Of a DNA stretch of 21,166 nt, positions 15,020 through 20,638 are shown one piece after another; the stretch's first letter is position 1, and every line of letters begins with the position of its first letter. This DNA comes from a virus. Where the stretch lies: IMG/VR virus record IMGVR_UViG_3300046006_003901, positions 1 through 21,166 of that record. One strand, written 5' to 3'. The notes under the pieces are model-generated. The model did no database searches, was not told the origin of the DNA, and worked only from the letters and a program-made list of their open reading frames with translations. A program made the translations under genes and the position numbers.

Positions 15020-15361
15020 TTAATTGGTCTTTTCTTGACGGGACTTTAGTAGAGCTTCTATAAACTCTGTACTTCCTAGGCAAAATGGAATGTTTTTTGT
15101 TTTCCAGTAAACATTAAATTTGTTTCCTACGCAAAAAGATAAAAACCAAGATAGAAATTCTGAGTCAAATAAAGTATCATCCATTTCGTTTGCTTGTAAA
15201 TATCCAAAACCATCTACGTCTTCTAGAGAAATAAAAGCTTTAATAAGCGACGGCTTAAAGTGTTCTGGAACAGCCTGATCTATTTGCCAAAAACAAAAGG
15301 TCTTTGGCCCTAGCTTGCATTCTGGACATTCTCCACAAATTCTTTTTTTATTTTTTGCCAT
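15020..15361 (-). CDS. Small protein with N-terminal Cys cluster, unknown function
   Basis: A 113-residue protein starting MAKNKKRICGECPECKLGPK. Four Cys at residues 9, 12, 15 and 23 (C-x2-C-x2-C-x7-C) suggest a metal-binding knuckle, zinc being the simplest guess. A Trp/Phe-rich second half follows (EFLSWFLSFCVGNKFNVYW) with a basic C-terminus (SRQEKTN). The ATG at 15361 overlaps the upstream stop by one base (TAATG), so I prefer it to a longer start at 15385. It lies between an uncharacterised-family gene and GT61 paralogue 3, with one base before the latter. I do not recognise the family. Small zinc proteins inside sugar cassettes could be regulatory or accessory, but that is a guess. Confidence 0.65.
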   Translation of the reverse strand: MAKNKKRICGECPECKLGPKTFCFWQIDQAVPEHFKPSLIKAFISLEDVDGFGYLQANEMDDTLFDSEFLSWFLSFCVGNKFNVYWKTKNIPFCLGSTEFIEALLKSRQEKTN

Positions 15362-16014
15362 TAGGAATATTTCTTTCTTGTCCAAAAATGTTTCTTGTAA
15401 TAGCCAAAAGGAGGATTGTGCATCGTATGCGTAAAAGCTGGAAGTTGATAGCTTAAAGAATCTTCTACACTTGAAGACCAGCTTTCTCTTTTAACTGGTA
15501 TGGCTTGAGCAATTGGTGTTCCTGCTGGAATAATACCAACAAAATCTTTCTTAATTAGAAATGGAAAGTTTACTTCCACTGGAAATTTGTCTGTATCTAC
15601 AAGTCCAGAAAAACTGTAAAATGGCAAATCAATTCTGTTTATTGGGTGAACAAATAGTGTGCTGTATCCCTTTGGTGTTTTTAGTATAAAAGAATTTATC
15701 CATTTATAAACAGTATTGAAATACTCTGGGGTAATTTTTAAATTGCCAATTTGAGCATCTGCGTGAGATTCAATAACGTGACTTACAGATATGTCTTGTA
15801 CAACACCCCTATTAAAAAATACATCTGCGGCAAGAGTAAGCGTGTATCCTGCGGTCATAGAGTCAAGAAGTGGAACACATTTTTTTAAAGTTTCAATTCC
15901 CTCTACAAATGGCTTAGATGTTCTGTACCACTCTGGAATAGCCTTATAAGCTGGTACTGGATGTGGAATGTCTAAGTCTGGATGAACTGATCTAAAACTA
16001 ATCTTCTTTTTCAT
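15361..16014 (-). CDS. Uncharacterised protein, paralogue A of a C-x-P-x-LDSM family
   Basis: A 217-residue protein. Shared blocks with 16380-17069 are PEWYRTSK (residues about 27-34), LKKCVPLLDSMTAGYTL (about 43-59), TPKGYSTLFVHPINRIDLP, VDTDKFP, IPAGTPIAQAIPVKRESW and a terminal YYKKHFWTRKKY. The layout (Cys-Pro then D-S-M, a G-Y strand, a TP-G-ys-L-P-N-R segment, then an aGTPiaQ-P-kR end) reminds me of DUF6065-type proteins, from memory only. No catalytic triad is obvious; it is soluble and beta-rich, like cupin or jelly-roll proteins. The ATG at 16014 lies inside the last codons of the preceding gene (17-base overlap). Its stop overlaps the next start (TAATG). Function unknown. Confidence 0.65.
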   Translation of the reverse strand: MKKKISFRSVHPDLDIPHPVPAYKAIPEWYRTSKPFVEGIETLKKCVPLLDSMTAGYTLTLAADVFFNRGVVQDISVSHVIESHADAQIGNLKITPEYFNTVYKWINSFILKTPKGYSTLFVHPINRIDLPFYSFSGLVDTDKFPVEVNFPFLIKKDFVGIIPAGTPIAQAIPVKRESWSSSVEDSLSYQLPAFTHTMHNPPFGYYKKHFWTRKKYS

Positions 16015-16378
16015 TTTGCACCTTTGGATAAAATTTTCTTTTATTGTACCACATACCCTTTTTTACAAGCTGGGTTTGTGGGTTATAAGGAACTAGTTTT
16101 ATATTTTTGCTTAAAATTTGATCTGCAGTTTCTTTATTGATCCTAATTAGCTCAAGGACAATGCCTTCTTTATTAATCAGGGCTATATACTGCAATGGTA
16201 AATCTCTTAGTCTGTCCTCTTCTAAGGTCCAAGTTGCTCCTTCTGGAATAACTGGCTGCTTACCTTTTTGTAAGTTAAATAGCTTTACTCTTAAAATTTC
16301 TAGCAAAAAACTTTTTATGGTTGGTCTATGCTCGTTTAAAAGATTTTCATAAATTTGTTTTTTAGTTCTTTGTCTCAT
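15998..16378 (-). CDS. Unknown 126-residue basic protein between two paralogues
   Basis: The protein starts MRQRTKKQIYENLLNEHRPT and is basic, with a helical first 35 residues. A middle segment (PEGATWTLEEDRLRDLPLQY) is followed by LINKEGIVLELIRIN and a basic tail (GMWYNKRKFYPKV). I do not recognise a family. It starts one base before the end of the upstream paralogue gene (stop at 16380-16382, ATG at 16378) and overlaps the next by 17 bases, so it is certainly co-translated with both paralogues. A TATAAT hexamer encoded by the last two codons of the upstream gene lies just four bases before this ATG. This may be coincidence. A helper role for the flanking paralogues is suggested only by its position. 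Confidence 0.6.
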   Translation of the reverse strand: MRQRTKKQIYENLLNEHRPTIKSFLLEILRVKLFNLQKGKQPVIPEGATWTLEEDRLRDLPLQYIALINKEGIVLELIRINKETADQILSKNIKLVPYNPQTQLVKKGMWYNKRKFYPKVQNEKED

Positions 16379-16379
16379 C

Positions 16380-17069
16380 TTAATTATAGTCTTTTCTAAT
16401 CCAAAATAATTTTTTGTAGCTTTTTCCTGGAGTTCTTACAGTGGCCCCTTGTAAAGTGTCTAGATAAGCAATGCCTTGGTCATTCTGAATAGATTTCCAA
16501 GATTTTCTTTTGATTGGTAAAAGTTGTGCAAAAGGTGTTCCTGCTGGGACCATACCCTCAAAATCTTCTCTAACAAAAAATGGAACGTTTCCGCTAGTTG
16601 AATACTTATCTGTATCCATTATACCAGAGGTAATAGTCCATGGCAAATCAAACCTGTTTAGTGGCTGAACCACTAGCATACTCCATCCTCTAGGAGTTTT
16701 CATTCCCCAGAATCCTCTAAATGCTAAATGATTTGGATAGTGACCAGCTGGCCTAGGAATTTTTTCCCCTAGATCTTTTCCTCTTTCGGCTATAAAATCT
16801 TCCAAGTCTTGTACAGAATTCCACCTAATGTTTAGGGAACCATCTTCGTTTTTTGAAATAAAAATGTCTACTGGTGTTACTAACATGTAGCCACTAATCA
16901 TTGAATCTAAAAACGGAATGCATCTTTTAAGTCCAGAGTGTTCTTCTCCATTTTCGTCTATGGTTACTGTCTCTGAATCTTTATACCATTTTGGCAAAAA
17001 CTTTTTTGCTGGTTGAGGCTGACCCAGCCCCATATATTTTTTATTTGAAAAAAATCTTATAATTTTCAA
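16380..17069 (-). CDS. Uncharacterised protein, paralogue B of a C-x-P-x-LDSM family
   Basis: A 229-residue relative of 15361-16014: LPKWYKDSE, LKRCIPFLDSMISGYMLVTP, TPRGWSMLVVQPLNRFDLP, MDTDKYS, VPAGTPFAQLLPIKRKSW, and a final YKKLFWIRKDYN. The N-terminal PKWY and C-terminal KRKSW blocks are strongly shared, so the family is defined by these two plus any outside members. The start is TTG at 17069, one base past the upstream stop, with AGAGGG four to ten bases before it; internal ATGs would cut the conserved N-terminus. This is the first gene of the glycan cassette, directly after the Ser/Thr-rich repeat protein. Function unknown; it is probably soluble, with no signal peptide. Confidence 0.65.
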   Translation of the reverse strand: MKIIRFFSNKKYMGLGQPQPAKKFLPKWYKDSETVTIDENGEEHSGLKRCIPFLDSMISGYMLVTPVDIFISKNEDGSLNIRWNSVQDLEDFIAERGKDLGEKIPRPAGHYPNHLAFRGFWGMKTPRGWSMLVVQPLNRFDLPWTITSGIMDTDKYSTSGNVPFFVREDFEGMVPAGTPFAQLLPIKRKSWKSIQNDQGIAYLDTLQGATVRTPGKSYKKLFWIRKDYN

Positions 17070-17070
17070 T

Positions 17071-18642
17071 CTACCCTCTTTCTATCTTTACAGAGCTTCC
17101 AATCTCGCTATTTGTATACTCTGCTTTTGATATTGATATCCCGTATCTTGTATTTATTATAACACCTGTAGCGTTGTAAATCAAGTCAGCTCCAATTTGG
17201 GTAATAGGGGTTATGTCTGAAAAGGCTTTGGCTGTAATTTGATTTCCAGAGGTTTGAACAATAATAGATTTAATTGTTTGTGCAGTAGAGACTATTGCGG
17301 AAGAGATTTCTGACACAGTGTCGCTTACTGACTGAGATATTCTCAATATGGCCGCATAAGCAAAACTTTCTGGTACAAGGTTAGAAGTGTAAGAGCTAGC
17401 TGACGAATAGCTAGTTCCAGCAGTGTAGGATATTGCAGTAGAAAAAACAAGATCTGCAAAATAATTTGTAGCAGAAGAAAAAGTTGAAGCACTTGAATAT
17501 GGAGTGGCAGAACTAAATGGAGTTGTAGACGTAAACGCAGTTGCTGAGGAAAAAGTTCCTCCTGGTGCAAGAGTATAAAACGTGTCAGATGTGTAGTTGT
17601 CTAGTCCAGCAGTATAAGTTGGTGTTGCTGAAGTATAGGTTGTTATTCCTTCGGAATAAGTTGGTGCTGATGAAGTCCATGATTGGGATGCTGTAACACC
17701 GTTAACAACTGATGTCCAGGTTTGAGCTAAGTTCCAAAAATCTTGTCTAGACCAGGTATTTCCTAGTGAGGAAAAATATGCAGAAAAATAGCTTGCCGCC
17801 GAAGTCCAAGTACTTCCAGTATATGCTATAGGAGCAGTATTTTTTCTTGTATATCTTCTTGTAAAGTTTGCATTTCTAGAAAAGTTTTGAGTATAGCTAG
17901 TGGCTGATCTTGTATAGGGAGACCACCTGTTATATGAATTTGCTAAAGTAAAATTAGCAAATGAAGTGTAAGCATTATTTTGACTAAAATAAGCTTGTGC
18001 ACTTGAAAATGGGGCAACAGAACTAAATGGCTGCAAGCTAGTAAATGGAGTGCTTGATGAAAATGTTGGGGTAGAAGAATAAGTATCTACAGATGAGGTA
18101 TAGGTATCTAAACCAGCAGTATAACTTGCTATTCCAGAAGAATATTCTGCTGGTAAAACAGAGTATGTAGCAACTCCCGCAGAATATGCATCAACAGCAG
18201 TAAAACCTGCCTCTGAAGAGGTATAGGTAGTGTCCATTGTGTAAGATGCCATGCCACTAAATGTTGCTGGTGCAGAAGTATAGTTAGTGGCTGCTGGAAT
18301 GGTATTATAAGACGAATCAACAGATACCATCCACCAGTCAGCACTTGTTTGTACCCATAAAGCTACACCAGAACCAATATCAGTATCTTCTAGAGTAATG
18401 ATGTTATTTTGTGTTGGCATGTTGATTACTGCGATTGGATATTCGCTACCAGCGTCTGCTGGCTGGGGTACGTAATTAGCTACAGCTTTACCACTCAGAA
18501 CCGTAATTATTTTTGAAATAGCTTGCCACTGACTACCATCACTAGCAGTACCTAAAGATCCAATAGTATTAGCTCTAGCTGAAAATATATCTATAAAGGT
18601 TTTTCTTACAGATGCTGCTATACCTAAAAATACTTTTCTCAT
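17071..18642 (-). CDS. Ser/Thr/aromatic hexa-heptapeptide repeat fibre protein with ConA-like N-terminus
   Basis: A 523-residue protein starting MRKVFLGIAASVRKTF. Residues about 17-112 look like a LamG/ConA-type beta-sandwich (FSARANTIGSLGTASDGSQW ... SADWWMVSVD). Residues 121-418 are a repeat array in which an aromatic is followed by two Ser/Thr (F/Y-S/T-S-x-x-P) every six or seven residues. The C-terminal 105 residues (ESFAYAAILRISQSVSDTVS ... IKIERG-like end) look helical then beta. A basic stretch (NRWSPYTRSATSYTQNFSRN, about 238-257) interrupts the array. I do not recognise the repeat. It should be a fibre or spike shaft and is exceptionally rich in potential O-glycosylation sites. The ATG at 18642 overlaps the upstream TGA (ATGA) and has AGGAG ten bases before it; a longer start at 18669 is less likely. 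Confidence 0.75.
   Translation of the reverse strand: MRKVFLGIAASVRKTFIDIFSARANTIGSLGTASDGSQWQAISKIITVLSGKAVANYVPQPADAGSEYPIAVINMPTQNNIITLEDTDIGSGVALWVQTSADWWMVSVDSSYNTIPAATNYTSAPATFSGMASYTMDTTYTSSEAGFTAVDAYSAGVATYSVLPAEYSSGIASYTAGLDTYTSSVDTYSSTPTFSSSTPFTSLQPFSSVAPFSSAQAYFSQNNAYTSFANFTLANSYNRWSPYTRSATSYTQNFSRNANFTRRYTRKNTAPIAYTGSTWTSAASYFSAYFSSLGNTWSRQDFWNLAQTWTSVVNGVTASQSWTSSAPTYSEGITTYTSATPTYTAGLDNYTSDTFYTLAPGGTFSSATAFTSTTPFSSATPYSSASTFSSATNYFADLVFSTAISYTAGTSYSSASSYTSNLVPESFAYAAILRISQSVSDTVSEISSAIVSTAQTIKSIIVQTSGNQITAKAFSDITPITQIGADLIYNATGVIINTRYGISISKAEYTNSEIGSSVKIERG
17389..18282 (-). repeat. Aromatic-Ser/Thr 6/7-residue tandem repeat array (protein-level, 18/21-bp)
   Basis: Within the 523-residue protein, aromatic residues fall at 364, 370, 376, 382, 388, 394, 400, 406, 412 and 418, exactly every six. 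Another six-step run is 188, 194, 200, 206, 212 and 218, and seven-step runs are 153/160/167/174/181/188 (first two steps six or seven) and 329/336/343/350. Each aromatic is usually followed by Ser/Thr-Ser/Ala. Sequence is variable between units, so DNA identity is modest and the array is a fold-level repeat more than a recent expansion. Confidence 0.75.
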
Positions 18643-19058
18643 AGTACAAGGTCTCCTGCTAGCACCCAAACATTTTCAGCTCTTTTAATCAGGGTAGCAG
18701 AAGACCATTGTGCTCTTAGTTTAAGTCCTGGTGTTGCATTTATGGTAACGCTGCCGCTTACTGGAGCTATTGTTGTTTGCCCAGTTCCAGTCTGCAAAAT
18801 GTTTATTTGGCTTCCTATTGGAAATGCCTCTGAAGAATTAAGAGGAACCGTTAAAGTGTTTGCACTTGAAGAATTCATTTCAACAAGTTTATCTTTGTCT
18901 GACAAAACCAGGGTATGAGAAGCAGTTTTTTCAACTATTAAAAGTGTTGACCCAAAACCAGAAAACTCCCAAAAGACACCAGTCCATTTCCAAGTCCTAC
19001 CGCCAACAACAAATTCGTCATTTACGGTGGGGGAATCTGGAAAATTAATAGCAGCCAT
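18639..19058 (-). CDS. Small tail-fibre/structural protein with W-x-G N-terminal motif
   Basis: A 139-residue protein starting MAAINFPDSPTVNDEFVVGG, then RTWKWTGVFWEF, a signature of phage fibre and tail proteins (FPdsPtvnD ... W-W-G-W). A beta-rich module follows (LVLSDKDKLVEMNSSSANTL, PIGSQINILQTGTGQTTIAP, SATLIKRAENVWVLAGDL), a spike/carbohydrate-type fold ending in W-x-L-AG. The same type of terminal module is in 6320-7255. It is leaderless: TGGTATAAT ends seven bases before the ATG and no SD is present. Its TGA stop overlaps the next ATG (ATGA). It is probably a component of the same fibre as the 523-residue repeat protein. Confidence 0.75.
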   Translation of the reverse strand: MAAINFPDSPTVNDEFVVGGRTWKWTGVFWEFSGFGSTLLIVEKTASHTLVLSDKDKLVEMNSSSANTLTVPLNSSEAFPIGSQINILQTGTGQTTIAPVSGSVTINATPGLKLRAQWSSATLIKRAENVWVLAGDLVL

Positions 19059-19065
19059 ATTAGCA

Positions 19066-19074
19066 ATTATACCA
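19066..19074 (-). promoter_or_regulatory. Extended -10 promoter, leaderless, for the fibre-plus-glycan unit
   Basis: TGGTATAAT on the minus strand, hexamer at 19071-19066, then TTGCTAA-like seven bases and the ATG at 19058. No SD is present. It is the only promoter I see before the run of seven tightly linked genes from 19058 to 12588, so it may drive the repeat protein and most of the cassette. Confidence 0.6.
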
Positions 19075-19090
19075 TAATTAGCTATTTATG

Positions 19091-19159
19091 TTATAGCGGC
19101 TTAGGGTATTTCGTTTTTACTGCTAGACCACTAATACTGCCAACAGTTAATTCACTCAT
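19091..19159 (-). CDS. Micro-ORF of 22 codons with a fibre-like leader sequence
   Basis: ATG at 19159 overlaps the stop of the 19156-19932 gene in the ATGA fashion. The peptide begins MSELTVGSISGLAVKTKYP and stops at 19091. The MSELTVGSISGLA start looks like the opening of longer phage fibre proteins, so this may be the truncated remnant of a fibre gene whose body was lost. It could instead be a true micropeptide. It is too short for any fold. A promoter for the next gene begins 16 bases downstream. Confidence 0.4.
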   Translation of the reverse strand: MSELTVGSISGLAVKTKYPKPL

Positions 19160-19932
19160 ACAATACTCCAGGAAGATCCATTCCAAACTTTGGTTGTTGA
19201 AGAAACAAAAGCAGTTCCGTTCCAAACTCTTGTAGTGCCTGAAAGAAAAGCGGTTCCGTTCCAAACTTTTCCGCCACCCAGTACCGTAATTGTTTGTGTA
19301 TCCGTATCTATAGTTCCCTCAAAAGAACCAGTAGCTCTAAGAACAAAATTAAAAACCCCTGGTTCTGTTGGAGTTCCAGTAACAGCACCCGTAGATGTAT
19401 TTAAAGTAAGCCCACCTGGTAAAGCACCACTAAACACGCTATAGCTGGCAGCGTTTGTTGCGTTAACTCCATCTGAGTAAGCAGTCCCTACGCTAGCTGA
19501 GCTAGATACAGTCTGGTCATTCCAAGTTGGAAACCTATTATAGTCTGTAAGAGCAAGAGTACCTGAAACGTTAAAGGTTTGAATAAAGCTGTTAAATGGG
19601 GCAACTTCTGCAAAACCAGTGATGGTTTTAGTTCCATCAGCTGAGTGGGTAACCCAATGATAGCTATCATAAAAGTTATAAACAGCCCCAGAATTGCCAG
19701 TAAGGTTATAAGAAAAAGAACTAAAACCTTGTTCTACACCATTAAGCTGTACAACCCAGCTAGCAGTTCCAGTACCACCATAAGATGCATTGTTATCTCC
19801 AAACCTAGCTCTAAGCCTAATGTAACTTTGATTATTTGCTGGGTCATCTGTTATTTTATCTAACTCTACCTGTAAAAAAGCACGAGCGATGCTGTCAGCA
19901 GAACCAACCGATGTAGCGGTATAAGCGACCAT
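19156..19932 (-). CDS. Modular tail adhesin: beta-sandwich, He_PIG-type Ig domain and three WNGT repeats
   Basis: A 258-residue protein. Residues 1-130 resemble DUF859-type siphophage structural domains (GTASWVVQLNGV; HWVTHSADGTKTITGFAEV). Residues 133-217 look like a He_PIG-type Ig domain: GALPGGLTLNTSTGAVTGTP then PGVFNFVLRAT. Residues 222-258 carry three units KVWNGTAFLSGTT, RVWNGTAFVSSTT and KVWNGSSWSIV. The design matches 7292-8107. Such proteins sit at tail tips or fibres and contact surface glycans; this is inferred. The ATG at 19932 has an AGGGGG ribosome site six to twelve bases before it that overlaps the preceding stop. Its own stop overlaps a micro-ORF start (ATGA). Confidence 0.75.
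   Translation of the reverse strand: MVAYTATSVGSADSIARAFLQVELDKITDDPANNQSYIRLRARFGDNNASYGGTGTASWVVQLNGVEQGFSSFSYNLTGNSGAVYNFYDSYHWVTHSADGTKTITGFAEVAPFNSFIQTFNVSGTLALTDYNRFPTWNDQTVSSSASVGTAYSDGVNATNAASYSVFSGALPGGLTLNTSTGAVTGTPTEPGVFNFVLRATGSFEGTIDTDTQTITVLGGGKVWNGTAFLSGTTRVWNGTAFVSSTTKVWNGSSWSIV
19159..19269 (-). repeat. Three 13-residue WNGT repeats (39-bp tandem units)
   Basis: The last 37 residues of the adhesin are three units of 13, 13 and 11 residues with W-N-G-[TS]. At the DNA level GGAACCGCTTTTCTTTC-like and GGAACTGCTTTTGTTTC-like stretches recur after a TTTGGAACGG-type core on the minus strand. The final unit diverges (SSWSIV). Tandem units like this can expand or contract by slippage and so alter receptor contact. 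Confidence 0.7.
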
Positions 19933-19944
19933 TACTTACGCCCC

Positions 19945-20526
19945 CTAGAAAGAAATCCACACATCGCCAGCAACTAAGCTAGTACCATCTGGTCTTGTTG
20001 TTGGAGCTGTTGAGCCAGAGGCGGTAGCAGTCATGACAACTCTGCTTGTTTGAGCAAAAGCACCAGAAGCACTGTTATAGCCAGAAGCAATTAAAGCATT
20101 TTTTTGCTGAGCATTTGTAATTCCATTAGACGTTGTAACGACTCCCGTAAAAGTTGCTCCTGCTAGTTTTGCAAAACCAGTTTCATCAAAACCAATATTA
20201 GCAGAAGTGGATGATCCTGAATTAGTTATAGGACCAGTTACAGATATAACTCCAGATGGCCCAGCAATTCCTGAAACATTTTCTACCCAATAAGAATCAT
20301 AGTAAACAAAAGTTTGACCAGTTTCTGAATTATACCAAAGGTCTCCTGATGCTGGATAGCTTGGTGGGGTAGCAGAAACCTGTGCAGAACCACCATTAGA
20401 AATAGATCCATCTGCTTTTAAGAATTGATTAGCAGCTCCACCATCTTTTACAAATGAGGTAGCCGTGGCAGCACCACCTACGTCAAGACCATTCTTGACT
20501 TTAAAATTTTTGTTTGAAGTTGCCAA
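19945..20526 (-). CDS. Tail-fibre protein, N-terminal attachment type, TTG start
   Basis: A 193-residue protein starting MATSNKNFKVKNGLDVGGAA, the usual opening of many phage fibre proteins (FKVKNGLDVgG), followed by ATATSFVKDGGAANQFLKAD and PASGDLWYNSETGQTFVYYD. The middle resembles collagen-like GPSGVISVTGPITNSGS. The end has QTSRVVMTATASG and GDVWISF. The start codon is TTG at 20526; it has a good GAGGTG ribosome site six to twelve bases before it and no ATG nearby that keeps the conserved opening. It has its own promoter (TGGTATAAT) after a hairpin. It probably anchors other fibre components of this block. Confidence 0.75.
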   Translation of the reverse strand: MATSNKNFKVKNGLDVGGAATATSFVKDGGAANQFLKADGSISNGGSAQVSATPPSYPASGDLWYNSETGQTFVYYDSYWVENVSGIAGPSGVISVTGPITNSGSSTSANIGFDETGFAKLAGATFTGVVTTSNGITNAQQKNALIASGYNSASGAFAQTSRVVMTATASGSTAPTTRPDGTSLVAGDVWISF

Positions 20527-20544
20527 ATATATTCACCTCGCTTA

Positions 20545-20553
20545 ATTATACCA
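20545..20553 (-). promoter_or_regulatory. Extended -10 promoter (leadered) with SD for the TTG-start fibre gene
   Basis: TGGTATAAT on the minus strand, hexamer at 20550-20545. The TTG at 20526 is 18 bases after it, with GAGGTG between, so a leader of about 11 bases that keeps the SD is predicted. No -35 was found. Confidence 0.6.
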
Positions 20554-20599
20554 GATAATAAAATTTATTAGGCTAATAGCATATAGAGATGATTTTTAG

Positions 20600-20624
20600 T
20601 GGGGGATTTTGAAAGGATCCCCCA
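20600..20624 (-). terminator. Hairpin after the fibre gene end, possible terminator
   Basis: TGGGGGAT (20624-20617 on the minus strand) pairs with ATCCCCCA (20607-20600), eight base pairs with a nine-base loop. It lies 15 bases after the fibre-gene stop and just upstream of the next promoter. The bases after it are ACTAAAAATC, without a T-run on the transcribed side, so it may be a weak terminator or an mRNA-stabilising stem. Confidence 0.4.
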
Positions 20625-20638
20625 AACCTTTAATATAC

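Noticed and set aside
16383-16388. TATAAT hexamer at the end of paralogue B
   Set aside because: It is encoded by the final Tyr-Asn codons, is only four bases from the next ATG, and lacks a TGn extension, so coincidence is likely.
18643-18669. Nine-codon N-terminal extension (MGASRRPCT) of the repeat protein
   Set aside because: The ATG at 18642 has an ATGA overlap and an AGGAG at proper distance; the extension lies wholly in the upstream gene.
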